NCBI RefSeq assembly: GCF_021026195.1
Contig: NZ_JAJNCT010000005.1
Coordinates: 399,231 to 463,230 of the forward strand
Length of the DNA stretch: 64,000 nucleotides
Source: Comamonas koreensis
GTDB lineage: Bacteria; Pseudomonadota; Gammaproteobacteria; Burkholderiales; Burkholderiaceae_C
Direction of reading: 5' to 3'
A model generated the notes under the pieces. The model was not told the DNA's origin. It ran no database searches and was given only the letters and a program-made list of their open reading frames with translations. Below, in pieces: positions 8,379 through 16,383 of the stretch; the stretch's first letter is position 1; each line of letters begins with the position of its first letter. The translations under genes were made by a program, and so were the position numbers.

Positions 8379-9591
8379 TGCTTTCTTTCTTTCCAGACGG
8401 CTGTCCGAGCTGCGTTGCATGTGGCAGGTCAGTTGCTGGGTAGTCCAGCAGCTCCCGCACTTCGTCTGCGCTGTGCCATGGCTGATGCCCGCCAGCGCCC
8501 AAGGCCTTGGCGAAGTAGTCGGCTTGATCTTTGAGGGTGCCGCGCAGAAGAGCGCGCACGTTGAACTTGAAGAACAGGGTTTCCCGCTCTCTATCGGTCA
8601 AAAGCGAGCGCGCCAGGGCTTCTTCCCAGGCCTGCATACGGCTGGCCAGCGTGTATTGCACGAAGAAGATGCCCAGTTGCTCAATGCCAGAGCCCCAACT
8701 GGTGTCGTCCATCATCAAGAGGGGCCGGGGCACGCCATAAAGGCGGGCGACTTCCTCAATCTGGTGGTTTCGGTTCTCGATCTGCTGACCATCTCGGGCA
8801 GTGGAGGCGAATGGCTTTGCTGTTGCCCCCTCCTCCGTGATCATCCATTTGTTGACGTTCTCGGCGCCGCTGTATTCCTCGTCCATCGACTGCTTCATGC
8901 GCTGATAGGCCTGCTCAGAAAGCGCATTCGGCACCTCAATGGCCCCACCAGCCATAACGCCCGTGCGAAACACATTGGAGGCCGCACGTTGCGCGCCGGC
9001 CGCCAGCTCGAAGACCTCTGAGGCCAGTTTGCGGCGTGACAGCCCCTCGATTCCGTCCAGCGACAAGTCCCGGATGTGCAGGATCTCGTCCTGATCCAGC
9101 GTCAGCTGGCCGCCGTTCTCGGTCGTGCATTGGTACTGCATCCGCCAACCCGACCCCAGCTTGCCGGTTACGCGCCCCTTCTCGAAGGGGATGAGGTGAA
9201 TGGGGCGGCTGCCGGACCGGATGATGCGCGCATAGGCGTTGCCCTCCGTCTCCAGCAGGAGCTCCATCTGGCTCTTGAACTCCATTGGTGTCTGGTATGG
9301 GTTGGGCTTGACCCGAACAAGCTTATGGGCAGGATGATCAGTCGCCTTTTGCTTGTCGTTTCCCTCGCGGTAGAGGCTCAAGGGAAGCATGCCCAGGCCA
9401 TTGCAAAGCAGGGTCAAGCAGCGCAAAGCTGCCGTGTTGCGAAGCATCTTGTTCTCAACACCGTTTTGCCCTGACCGGACGTACTCCAGAAATGCGGGGT
9501 CATCCAATCCGGTAAACGTCACCCCCGATGCAGAAGCAGACGGGCGCGACTGTGCCTCCGGCTTACGCCGGAACATGTCAAACATTTTCAT
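8356..9591 (-). CDS. Portal protein (HK97 family)
   Basis: A 411-residue protein forming the dodecameric DNA gate of the head. Family features include NTAALRCLTLLCNGLGMLPLSLY near residue 55, KPNPYQTPMEFKSQME, the EGNAYARIIR segment, ILHIRDLSLDGIEGLS, the GVPRPLL and then WGSGIEQL motif, and LTDRERETLFFKFNV. Located between large terminase and protease. A second Met three residues in is an equally possible start. Confidence 0.95.
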   Translation of the reverse strand: MKMFDMFRRKPEAQSRPSASASGVTFTGLDDPAFLEYVRSGQNGVENKMLRNTAALRCLTLLCNGLGMLPLSLYREGNDKQKATDHPAHKLVRVKPNPYQTPMEFKSQMELLLETEGNAYARIIRSGSRPIHLIPFEKGRVTGKLGSGWRMQYQCTTENGGQLTLDQDEILHIRDLSLDGIEGLSRRKLASEVFELAAGAQRAASNVFRTGVMAGGAIEVPNALSEQAYQRMKQSMDEEYSGAENVNKWMITEEGATAKPFASTARDGQQIENRNHQIEEVARLYGVPRPLLMMDDTSWGSGIEQLGIFFVQYTLASRMQAWEEALARSLLTDRERETLFFKFNVRALLRGTLKDQADYFAKALGAGGHQPWHSADEVRELLDYPATDLPHATQLGQPSGKKESNEPTKTT

Positions 9592-9602
9592 TTAGTCGTG
9601 CC

Positions 9603-11273
9603 CTATAAAAAGCGCAGGCCGCGTGTCTCGTAGACAGACTTGCCCTTTGCCACCGGGTTCTCAGCCATTAGATAGGCTGCGTTGAACAGGCTCATCAACG
9701 GATCGATCTTTGCCGTACCCGCTGCCTGCTTTGTGATGTAGACATTGCTGCCCTTGATTTCGATCTTGGCGTTGCCTACGCACCAATTCATCATTGGCGA
9801 CTCGGCGAAGCCGAACACCCCGCCGGCCAGCTTGCGCTCAACCGTCTTGATGGCAGCGGAAAGGCGCCAGGTCTGGGCTACGCCCACAATCTGGTCGTGG
9901 GGTATACCCGTATCCTGCAGGGAGTCCAAGATGCTGCCAATGCCGCCCGGGTCTATGCCGATCTTGTCCAGCAGCCCCGATTCGTAGACCTGCTCACAGA
10001 TTTGCACTACGTCTTCCAGGTCGTCGCCGATCTGCTTGACCATGGTCAGGTCACCATCCCTGGCGAAGTCCTGCAGGCGCGGGGCAACTTCCTTGCGCCG
10101 CTCCAAGACCGAGGGATGGGCCCAGGCATGGCTCCATGCGAACCACTTCCCGTCCGACATCCGACCCAGGACCGTCAGGCCCAGCAAGTCGTCCAGACCG
10201 CCGCCGTCAATGCCGACCGTGACTACTTCGCAGTTCTCCAAGATGAAGTCCAGGGAGACGGCTTTATCGGCGTTCTGCGCCCAGAAATCAGCACCGGCCC
10301 AGCGGTCGGCGCTCAGATTCATGCCGATCTGCACATTCAAGTGCTTGGCAAGGAACTCCTTGAACTCCTTCTCACCGCTGGCCTTGGCCTGGCTGTGCAA
10401 CTGGGTGATGCGCTCAATGTCCACCGATGCGCCCCAGTTGGGGTTGGTGATGTAGGCGTTGTCCAGCTCCTCATAGGCCTTGCTGTCCAGCATCGCCTGG
10501 GGAAACTCGTAGATCACCGGCAGGAACTTTCGATCCTGGATCTTTCCATCCCGCACATCCCGTGCATAGCGCAATTTCGTCAGGAACACGCCGGCAGGCG
10601 GCTCGGCTGACTGGGTGGTTGCATAGATCACAAACCCCTCGGGGCGCGATGCAAGGCCGCCCGTCGCCTCAAGCAGCATGTTGCTGGCCTTGGCCTGCTT
10701 GCCAAACTCGTGCAATTCATCCACAAAGACGAAACTCGCCTTCTTGCCGCTTACCGTATCGGAGTCTGCCGCCACCACCTTGAGAGTCGCGCCCGTCTCC
10801 AAATGGGTGATGGTGCGGAAATAGTCCTGCACCTTGAGCAAGGCCGACAACTCCTCATCCGCTTTAATGAAGTCGCGGATCGGCTTGTAGCTGTTGTCCG
10901 CGATTTCCTTGGTTGGCGACAGAATCAGCAACTCTGCTGACTGCCGCCAGTTCATCAGGAGCGCGCAGAGCATGATCGCCGCAGCAATCGTGGACTTCGC
11001 GTTTTTCTTGCTCACCATGAGCATGAATTCGTTGATGTGACGCCGGCCTGTCTCCGGATCCTCGGCGCCGAACACTGCCTTGATGAAGTCACGCACCCAG
11101 GGGAGCGAGGCGTCACCCAGCAGCGGCTGGCCAGCCACATCGGTCAGCACAAACCCGCTGCACATCTCCCAGGCATCGTTTGCCACCTGAGGGAACAAGG
11201 GCGGGCAGGTGATAAGGCTCTGGCGTTGGACGATGCGATCTTCCCAGTCAGTGCAGCTCGTCGTCCATTCCAT
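9603..11273 (-). CDS. Terminase large subunit
   Basis: The DNA-packaging ATPase/nuclease, 556 residues, the usual size for HK97-type TerL. A deviant Walker A is seen in LMVSKKNAKST (about residue 90) and Walker B in FVFVDELHEF (about 180), followed by the coupling motif region IYATTQS. The C-terminal nuclease shows VGIDGGGLDDL and later GIDPGGIGS, supplying RNase H-fold acidic residues. It follows the small subunit by 7 bases. Confidence 0.95.
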   Translation of the reverse strand: MEWTTSCTDWEDRIVQRQSLITCPPLFPQVANDAWEMCSGFVLTDVAGQPLLGDASLPWVRDFIKAVFGAEDPETGRRHINEFMLMVSKKNAKSTIAAAIMLCALLMNWRQSAELLILSPTKEIADNSYKPIRDFIKADEELSALLKVQDYFRTITHLETGATLKVVAADSDTVSGKKASFVFVDELHEFGKQAKASNMLLEATGGLASRPEGFVIYATTQSAEPPAGVFLTKLRYARDVRDGKIQDRKFLPVIYEFPQAMLDSKAYEELDNAYITNPNWGASVDIERITQLHSQAKASGEKEFKEFLAKHLNVQIGMNLSADRWAGADFWAQNADKAVSLDFILENCEVVTVGIDGGGLDDLLGLTVLGRMSDGKWFAWSHAWAHPSVLERRKEVAPRLQDFARDGDLTMVKQIGDDLEDVVQICEQVYESGLLDKIGIDPGGIGSILDSLQDTGIPHDQIVGVAQTWRLSAAIKTVERKLAGGVFGFAESPMMNWCVGNAKIEIKGSNVYITKQAAGTAKIDPLMSLFNAAYLMAENPVAKGKSVYETRGLRFL

Positions 11274-11280
11274 AGCCTAC

Positions 11281-11610
11281 CTATACCTTCTGACCTCCAG
11301 CGGCCACCAACTTGGGCGCCTGTCGTCGGCCGTATCTGCCTGCTCCAGCAGCTTTTGCACGGGCTTCGGCTTCTTCCTTCTTGCCGCTGCTCTCCCCCTT
11401 CTTGGGGTGGCAGTACTGGGCCGCCGTCTTGGCAGCCTCCAGACGGAGCTTGTCGGCAACCGCGTTGTCGTTCATCACCGTCAGCAGGAACTCCAGGGGC
11501 GACTGATCGCCATTCGTGGCAATCGTCAGGTCATCCTCTGGGTCTCGCTCCTTCTTTGGCCGGCCAGCGCCCGGACGAGCGCCGCCGCTGCGTCCTTTGA
11601 CACCAGCCAT
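11281..11610 (-). CDS. Terminase small subunit
   Basis: A 109-residue DNA-recognition subunit. It begins MAGVKGRSGGARPGAGRPKK, the Gly/Arg-rich N-terminus characteristic of this HK97-type TerS family, followed by a helical segment (SPLEFLLTVMNDNAVADKL) and a Lys/Ala-rich tail. The region upstream of it is the likely cos site, and an HNH gene follows on the far side, as in HK97. Confidence 0.87.
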   Translation of the reverse strand: MAGVKGRSGGARPGAGRPKKERDPEDDLTIATNGDQSPLEFLLTVMNDNAVADKLRLEAAKTAAQYCHPKKGESSGKKEEAEARAKAAGAGRYGRRQAPKLVAAGGQKV

Positions 11611-11752
11611 TTGATTTCCTTTTGAATAGGGGGCATTTTTTGCGCGTGAGAGAAACGGGGCGTTTCCAGCCCTTCGCCCCTTGGACTTTCACCCCGCCCC
11701 TCCCCTCTAGACCAGCCTAGGAGGCGCGATCATCTCTGGGTTGATGGGTGAG
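11611..11752 (-). other. Candidate cos (packaging) region
   Basis: A 142-bp non-coding gap between the HNH gene and terS. In HK97 the HNH gene 74 lies at one genome end and terS at the other, so cos separates them; the same order here makes this gap the best candidate. It contains an interrupted repeat (GGGGCG ... CGCCCC), runs of CCCC and a GGAGGCGCG sequence near 11,720. The exact nick site cannot be read from sequence alone. Confidence 0.5.
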
Positions 11753-12061
11753 CTACCATCTCGGTTTGCGCAGCTCCTGGGCGCTCTTTTCCCTGTGGTG
11801 CTCCTGGCACAGCAACCGAAGGTTCGACAGGTCGTCAGTTCCGCCGTGCATCAAGGCAATCTCGTGGTCTACCTCATTGGAGAGGCTGACCCGGCCACAT
11901 ACTGCGCAGGCTCCTTGGTCACGGGTGAAGACTTGCTTGCGAATCTCCATCCATGCCCGGCCGCGAGTGCGCGCCTTCTGGACTGGAGTCTGCGTCTTGA
12001 GGGTTGCCAGTCTGCTACTGGTGTGAGCCTGTAGCCTGAGCTTGAGTGTCTTCAATCCCAT
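11753..12061 (-). CDS. HNH endonuclease (HK97 gp74-like)
   Basis: A 102-residue HNH nuclease from the start MGLKTLKLRLQ. Zinc Cys pairs CAVC (52-55) and CQEHH (85-89) flank the EVDH (63-66) ... N80 ... HH catalytic core. HNH proteins next to terminase genes are known to promote cos cleavage with TerL in HK97-type phages. The start at 12,061 overlaps the upstream gene by 10 bases; an upstream ATG at 12,163 would add 34 residues lying inside that gene. Confidence 0.87.
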   Translation of the reverse strand: MGLKTLKLRLQAHTSSRLATLKTQTPVQKARTRGRAWMEIRKQVFTRDQGACAVCGRVSLSNEVDHEIALMHGGTDDLSNLRLLCQEHHREKSAQELRKPRW

Positions 12062-12240
12062 GTTGCTAGCCTTGTCGCTACAGCTTGGTATCTCAACAGC
12101 TCGCGGTCGAACATCACGACCCAAGCAGCGCGCATAGTTCCCACTGGGCGCCGGAACAGCCATCGGCGTGCTGTCAGGACGAAGGCGCCGAATCGAGCCG
12201 CCAACACCTTGCGTTCATGCAGATACTGCTGTTCGGTCAT
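12052..12240 (-). CDS. Small hypothetical phage protein
   Basis: A 62-residue basic protein, MTEQQYLHERKVLAARFG at its start and 14% Arg overall, preceded by GGAGAG. It contains a hydrophobic stretch (GTMRAAWVVMF) too short for a clear membrane helix. It overlaps the HNH start. No family recognised; position suggests a late or packaging-linked accessory. Confidence 0.6.
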   Translation of the reverse strand: MTEQQYLHERKVLAARFGAFVLTARRWLFRRPVGTMRAAWVVMFDRELLRYQAVATRLATWD

Positions 12241-12321
12241 GGCTCTCTCCTATCGGGTCGCAGGGGCTAGGCTCCAAGTGTGTAGGTCGCGTGTGCGGAG
12301 AGCCTGCCCTGCGGTAATTGG

Positions 12322-12669
12322 TTACTTGAGGATGGTCACTTTCATGGCATTGCCGCCCTCTGTGACACTGGTGAGCGTGGCGTTCAGCAGCCGAAGCAGG
12401 TCAAGAACCTCAGCCTTCCACAGTTCATCGTGCGCATGCTGGCTTGCCTTGAGGCTCTGGATCAGGGCCTTGTTGTCGGCCGAGGGGATGATGCGCTCGC
12501 CTGCATGGATGGCGCTCCCTCGACACAAGTCAGCAATTGCCCCAAGGTTACTCGCCCATGCTTCAGCGCTACCCTTGTGCTGGGCATGCGGGAATGGAAG
12601 GATAGGCTCAACCGCAGGCCCACCCAGCTCAGGACACAGCCAGAGGGCTATCTTTCGTCTTAGGCTCAT
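12322..12669 (-). CDS. Hypothetical phage protein
   Basis: A 115-residue protein beginning MSLRRKIALWLCPELGG at 12,669 behind a strong GGGAGG. It is helical, with an Ala/Leu-rich middle (EAWASNLGAIADLC) and a His/Asp-rich helix (KASQHAHDELWKAEVLDLLRLL). The start overlaps the upstream gene stop (ATGA). Function unknown. Confidence 0.65.
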   Translation of the reverse strand: MSLRRKIALWLCPELGGPAVEPILPFPHAQHKGSAEAWASNLGAIADLCRGSAIHAGERIIPSADNKALIQSLKASQHAHDELWKAEVLDLLRLLNATLTSVTEGGNAMKVTILK

Positions 12670-12908
12670 GGGCGCCTCCCGTAGCAATGGAACAAGCATG
12701 GCTTGATACCGCCACCATAGATAGGGTGGATTGAATCAAAGTGGATCGTCTCCCGGTCTACCTTGCCCTTGTGGTTCAGTCGCAGAGGAAGCTTGGCCAC
12801 CACGACTGAGCCCGTTCCAGTGTTGACCAAGAGCGGCATTTCAAACTTTTCGTTACGGTCCACGTCATAAACCGCTGCTCGGTCAACGTTAGCTGGGCTG
12901 TAGATCAT
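12666..12908 (-). CDS. Hypothetical phage protein
   Basis: An 80-residue protein from MIYSPANVDRAAVYDVDRN at 12,908, preceded by GGAGCAAG. It is predicted mainly beta by composition (VNTGTGSVVVAKLPLRL; HPIYGGGIKP). It is the first protein gene after the tRNA region. Function unknown. Confidence 0.6.
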   Translation of the reverse strand: MIYSPANVDRAAVYDVDRNEKFEMPLLVNTGTGSVVVAKLPLRLNHKGKVDRETIHFDSIHPIYGGGIKPCLFHCYGRRP

Positions 12909-13083
12909 GGCTTGCTCCAAAAGAAAAGCCAGCACTGGGCTGGCCTTGGTATTCGTACCCCATCAGACAACCCTCATGGGCTGGGGTTGCTGTTCGCTTC
13001 TTCAAGCACTGGGAAGCTCTCAGTAGGAGATGCCGCACCTTCATACCGCTCGGGTGCGGGCCGCGCTTGCTGCAGCTGACATA

Positions 13084-13159
13084 TGGAGCATCTAGTGGGA
13101 GTCGAACCCAGCTCTGCGCAGCTTGGAAGGCTGGCGACACAACCCGTGTGCTTAGATGC
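13084..13159 (-). tRNA. tRNA-Gly(TCC), phage-encoded
   Basis: On the minus strand a 7-bp acceptor stem (GCATCTA/TAGATGC) closes a tRNA with encoded discriminator and CCA (TCCA), an anticodon loop CTTCCAA (anticodon TCC) and T-loop TTCGACT. The base of the anticodon stem and the base of the T stem each appear to have a C-C mismatch, so it may be slightly decayed or unusually weak. It lies just downstream of the Q-like gene at the beginning of the late transcript. Confidence 0.85.
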
Positions 13160-13287
13160 AGAAATGACAAGGGCCACGCCCTACTACAGGGAATGGCCCT
13201 CGATACCTGCTCACCACATGGGCGGCAGGCTGGGTGTTGGTGCCGAGGCCCTTCCCCTCGGACTGGTTGTTGGGACTTACACCCACT

Positions 13288-13358
13288 TGTGGCGGAGGGA
13301 GTCGAACCCTCAACTTCCGAGCTACTGCACGGCGCTCTGCCTGTTGAGCTACACCATC
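13288..13358 (-). pseudogene. tRNA-like remnant
   Basis: Minus strand carries a good D-arm (TAGCTC...GAGC) and a good T-arm (GAGGG-TTCGACT-CCCTC). The anticodon arm (CCGTG/CTCGG with a six-base loop lacking T33) and the outer acceptor pairs do not form properly, and no CCA is encoded. The isotype cannot be assigned. It is probably a degenerate tRNA or a tRNA-like element in the late leader. Confidence 0.55.
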
Positions 13359-13359
13359 A

Positions 13360-13594
13360 CAACTGCTGACTGGCCGGAATCTCTTGCACTTCCTCCGGGC
13401 CTGGGGCAGAGGTCCACGTCTTAGGTGTTCGCAATCAGCATGTGTAATGGCCCTAGAAGCGGAAACGCTCCGCCATCTAAGGCCTTGCCGAGCCACAACA
13501 GCCCGGCAAGTGATTCATGGTTGAGGGCCAACAACTACCGTTGCCAGCGTGGTGAATAAAACAACCTCTCAACGCTGCCGAGAATACCAGAATT
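13360..13594. other. Q-to-tRNA intergenic region
   Basis: No convincing gene is seen between the Q-like gene and the tRNA-like remnant. By analogy with lambdoid phages the late promoter and the Q-utilisation site should lie here, but I cannot identify a clear -35/-10 pair. The interval between the two tRNA elements (13,160-13,287) holds an imperfect hairpin around AGGGCCA...TGGCCCT. Confidence 0.35.
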
Positions 13595-14050
13595 TCACTG
13601 GGTGCGCAACAATTTATTCATGTTGTTGCTGTGTGTCCGCTTGCAGTCCATGACGTGGTCTATCAACAGCTGAGCATCCTTGCTGCTGGGCTCGCGAGCC
13701 AGCATGGTTCCCTTGCACTTGGAGCAGGTGTAGGTCTTGGCTTCCTTGACCTTGAGGCCGGTTCCATTGCAAGGCTTGCACTTCTGGTCGATCAGCCAGG
13801 CCATGGCCTCAGTGGCGGAATCGTGGGGCGATGCCACCTTCTTGGCCGTGGCTTCGTGGACCAGCTCAGCATGCATGCGCTCAATGTCCGACCGGCTGGG
13901 CTTGGTGATGATCCGCAGGTAGTGGGATGCAACACTGGCCTTGCTCATGCCGCTTGCCTTGATCAGGTCCACCTGGCCGATCTTGTGGGCTTCGTCCGAA
14001 AGGTCGCTGGAATGCATTGCTGCTGTGTAACGCTCTGCTGTGATGCTCAT
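13595..14050 (-). CDS. Q-like late antitermination protein with zinc finger
   Basis: A 151-residue protein. The C-terminal half has a DnaJ-like zinc motif CKPCNGTG (about residue 90) paired with CSKCKG (about 110). The N-terminal half contains a helix-turn-helix-like segment (DLIKASGMSKASVASHYLRI). It occupies the Q position, directly after ninG and before the late genes, and zinc-finger Q proteins of this size are known in lambdoid phages. Start overlaps ninG stop by four bases. Q function is inferred from place and zinc motif. Confidence 0.68.
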   Translation of the reverse strand: MSITAERYTAAMHSSDLSDEAHKIGQVDLIKASGMSKASVASHYLRIITKPSRSDIERMHAELVHEATAKKVASPHDSATEAMAWLIDQKCKPCNGTGLKVKEAKTYTCSKCKGTMLAREPSSKDAQLLIDHVMDCKRTHSNNMNKLLRTQ

Positions 14051-14616
14051 GGTCTACCTTTCAGTTCTTTCGTCTTTGCTCTGTATTCGTCTCGGATGGC
14101 GTCTACTTCTTCTGCGGTCAAGTGGCGGGAATCGTTGTCCGACTCAAGCGCCTCCACATACTCCACGCCATAGCGCTCAATCAGTCCGGCCCTGTACGCA
14201 ATCGCGTTGCCATGCAGGTGGGTATTACAGGGCTGGCATTGCTTATGGATGTTTCGAGGGTCAAGGGCTAAGTTGCTCGCAGCACCCCGGCTGCGGTAGT
14301 GCCCTGCATGCCATTGGCCTTGATGGAAGCGACCACAAGAGATGCAGGGAAGGTCAGCGTCGCGCAGGCGCACATAAGCGTTTACTTGCACCTGAGCGCG
14401 GGCCTTTCTCTGCGAAAGAGTCAGTGACTTCTCTTTCCTCCGTTTCATCTCAGCGCGCTCCACCTTGGCAGCGGCCAGGGCCTCCTTAGCCTTCTTTCGT
14501 TCAATGCGCGCAGCTTCTTCGACGGCAAATTCGTCTATGCAGCCTGGGTGCAGCAGGCGCTGCCCGGGCTCCAGCTTCTGTTTGCAGTGCTTGCAGCGGG
14601 TACGACGGAAGGTCAT
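14047..14616 (-). CDS. ninG: NinG/Rap recombination nuclease
   Basis: A 189-residue NinG family protein, a structure-specific nuclease acting in phage recombination. N-terminal zinc motif CKHCKQ...HPGC, a Lys/Glu/Ala-rich coiled coil (about 30-75), the LRDADLPCISCGR segment, the WHAGHYRSRGAASNL motif and the C-terminal QCQPCN zinc pair are all diagnostic. It overlaps ninB by four bases. Confidence 0.95.
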   Translation of the reverse strand: MTFRRTRCKHCKQKLEPGQRLLHPGCIDEFAVEEAARIERKKAKEALAAAKVERAEMKRRKEKSLTLSQRKARAQVQVNAYVRLRDADLPCISCGRFHQGQWHAGHYRSRGAASNLALDPRNIHKQCQPCNTHLHGNAIAYRAGLIERYGVEYVEALESDNDSRHLTAEEVDAIRDEYRAKTKELKGRP

Positions 14617-15023
14617 CGGCCCTCCAGGTCGTAGAACGTCACCCCGAGCTCGGTAGAGGCATATGCCTCCACCTTGGTGCAGAACTCGCTGAACTCGGCC
14701 GTGGTCAGCTTGGTGGAGCTCTTGCCGATCAACTCCCCATTGGGAAGCTCATCCACGCCGATGAACATGCGCTTGAACATCTCGTGCCAAGTCTCGGCGC
14801 TGAACTGCTTACCGTTGACCACTGCCTGAGCGGCAACTTGGGCGAGAACGCCCTGCCCCCAATACCGACGGTTCTGCGGCTGGGTGCGCTTGCGGCGGGT
14901 GACGGTCAGCACCCAGCGGCCACCGCCCTGCAGCACATTGGCCAGGAACGGGAACAACTGGCCCTTGAGGGCCAACTTGGCCTGCATGGGGTTGTGGAGT
15001 TCGAATTCGAGGCGCTCAGTCAT
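14613..15023 (-). CDS. ninB: NinB recombination protein
   Basis: A 136-residue NinB (Orf family) protein that binds single-stranded DNA and can substitute for RecFOR functions in phage recombination. The KRTQPQNRRYWGQGVLAQVA motif and the WHEMFKRMFIG segment are characteristic. It sits upstream of ninG in the same four-base-overlapping operon. Confidence 0.93.
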   Translation of the reverse strand: MTERLEFELHNPMQAKLALKGQLFPFLANVLQGGGRWVLTVTRRKRTQPQNRRYWGQGVLAQVAAQAVVNGKQFSAETWHEMFKRMFIGVDELPNGELIGKSSTKLTTAEFSEFCTKVEAYASTELGVTFYDLEGR

Positions 15024-15253
15024 ACCTTGACCCTCGACATGCCGCGCTGCTCATTGTTCAACACCTGATCAAAGAGGACTACTGCGCGGGCTCGGCCACT
15101 GACCGCTAGCTGCCGACGGCGCATGACCTTGCTGTAGCGGTAGTCTTGGAAGACCGTATAGGGAGCGGAACTCGAATACAGCGCCATGAACAAAAGCGCG
15201 TTGTGGCGCCACTGTGAAGCAACGTACTTCCATGCGTTTTCGGCATCAGTCAC
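15020..15253 (-). CDS. Hypothetical protein in the nin-like region
   Basis: A 77-residue basic protein (MTDAENAWKYVASQWRHN at the start; RYSKVMRRRQLAVSGRARAVV later). It overlaps ninB and the DUF3310 gene by a few bases, consistent with translational coupling. No family recognised. Confidence 0.65.
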   Translation of the reverse strand: MTDAENAWKYVASQWRHNALLFMALYSSSAPYTVFQDYRYSKVMRRRQLAVSGRARAVVLFDQVLNNEQRGMSRVKV

Positions 15254-15524
15254 GGCCAGCTCCCATGTCGATAACGGGCAGGTCCAGCAGGCCGTTTGTA
15301 GGCTCGCCCTTGGCCTCTGCCAGGAACTGGCGGTAGTGCGCCGCCTTATCTGCGTCGTCGGAGGCGCCCTCCTTCTTGCCGGCGCGCATCGAGTACTTGA
15401 TGATGTTGCCCTTGAGGAAGCCGATGTACTCCTCCTTGGTCAGCACCTCACGCATAACCTCAATGGGCTGGATTGGCATGCTCTTGTAGTGGTCTCCGCC
15501 GATTTGGGTGTCTAGTGCGCTCAT
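15246..15524 (-). CDS. DUF3310 protein
   Basis: A 92-residue protein from MSALDTQIGGDHYKSMPIQP, which is the diagnostic start of DUF3310, followed by VLTKEEYIGFLKGNIIKY. It is a common phage early protein of unknown role. The start at 15,524 is chosen because it overlaps the upstream stop (ATGA); an earlier in-frame ATG would extend into the neighbour. Confidence 0.88.
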   Translation of the reverse strand: MSALDTQIGGDHYKSMPIQPIEVMREVLTKEEYIGFLKGNIIKYSMRAGKKEGASDDADKAAHYRQFLAEAKGEPTNGLLDLPVIDMGAGRD

Positions 15525-15826
15525 ACGGCCTCCGGCTTTTCGTTCATTTCCATCCATTCAGCAACTTCGGACGGATAGACCCACATTGGGTCAACACTGA
15601 TGCGGTCCATCTTTGTTGATGCAATCCGATGGGAGGCGAACGCTTGCAACCACTCCAGCGACTCTTGCGGGTTGGGAGACGTAAAGCGATACATGCCATC
15701 CACTGAAACACACCAGAGGCGTACCTTTTCGCCCTCTTTCAACGCGCGAAGGCGTGCCTCAACTTGCTCGGCGCAAAAGCTAAGTTGGTCCATGCTCAGA
15801 TTGGCTACAAATTCTTTGATGCTCAT
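15521..15826 (-). CDS. Hypothetical early phage protein
   Basis: A 101-residue protein from MSIKEFVANLSMDQLSFCAE. It begins with a helical, acidic segment and then has an aromatic region (VRLWCVSVDGMYRFTS; DPMWVYPSEVAEWMEM). Coupled to DUF3310. Function unknown. Confidence 0.65.
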   Translation of the reverse strand: MSIKEFVANLSMDQLSFCAEQVEARLRALKEGEKVRLWCVSVDGMYRFTSPNPQESLEWLQAFASHRIASTKMDRISVDPMWVYPSEVAEWMEMNEKPEAV

Positions 15827-15830
15827 CCCC

Positions 15831-16031
15831 TCACCCCTTCCTGTTGAGCCAGGCATCCCTGGCGTTGATCACATTTACCGGTGCAGCCTGGTGGCTGTTG
15901 CATGTTTGGTGTGGTGGCAGGAACCGCCACGATGGGCCAAACTCGCATGGCGCCATGTGGTGCTTTGCCATCGGTGTTACTTGGCCGGTCGAGTCCTTTA
16001 GCTGCCAGTGTTTGCAGGTTGCACATGTCAT
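15831..16031 (-). CDS. Small Cys/His-rich phage protein
   Basis: A 66-residue protein from MTCATCKHWQLKDS. The CATCKHW ... APCEFG ... QTCNSH arrangement suggests a metal-binding (zinc) fold, and proteins with the CxxCxHW...PCE pattern are common in phage replication regions. A second frame overlapping nearly the same bases (15,823-16,026) is judged a shadow because it lacks this conserved pattern. Confidence 0.65.
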   Translation of the reverse strand: MTCATCKHWQLKDSTGQVTPMAKHHMAPCEFGPSWRFLPPHQTCNSHQAAPVNVINARDAWLNRKG

Positions 16032-16219
16032 TCCTCTTCCATCAACTTGCGGCACAGAGCAGCAACGACTTGCTTCAAGCGATCCTTAGGAACATCAGGA
16101 AAATCCTTCTGCAAGTCCTCCCAAAGCTTCGTGGCACGTCGATAGCCCCCGTCTCGCATCATCCGGAACGCGTGCATCGTGATCTCGAGTTCCAACAATT
16201 CACGATCGCTCATCCCCAC
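16028..16219 (-). CDS. Small hypothetical protein
   Basis: A 63-residue helical acidic/basic protein (MSDRELLELEITMHAFRMMR; ends RKLMEEE), overlapping both neighbours. The first Met and the third residue Met are both possible starts. No function recognised. Confidence 0.6.
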   Translation of the reverse strand: MGMSDRELLELEITMHAFRMMRDGGYRRATKLWEDLQKDFPDVPKDRLKQVVAALCRKLMEEE

Positions 16220-16383
16220 ACCTCCGCAAACTTGCTGATGAAAGCCTCACTCAGGCTGACCTGCACACCCTGGCGCCCTTTGTCCTGGTAGCTGCAGTTC
16301 CAATCTGGGCATCCCTCTGCCTTGCTGTTGACCTTCACTATTGCCCCGCTTGGGAGCGTGTAGAACTGGTTCTTTTGGATCAT
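16210..16383 (-). CDS. Small hypothetical protein
   Basis: A 57-residue protein from MIQKNQFYTLPSGAIVKV, with a short beta-rich N-terminus (a PSGAIVKVNS hairpin) and a C-terminal helix. The start overlaps the upstream stop by four bases. Function unknown. Confidence 0.6.
   Translation of the reverse strand: MIQKNQFYTLPSGAIVKVNSKAEGCPDWNCSYQDKGRQGVQVSLSEAFISKFAEVWG

Noticed and set aside
13288..13358. Functional tRNA with a definite isotype
   Set aside because: No seven-base anticodon loop with T33 and poor acceptor pairing, so only a tRNA-like remnant is claimed.
15823..16026. Alternative minus-strand frame overlapping the small Cys/His-rich gene
   Set aside because: It lacks the CxxCxHW...PCE pattern and would displace the coupled start of the next gene.
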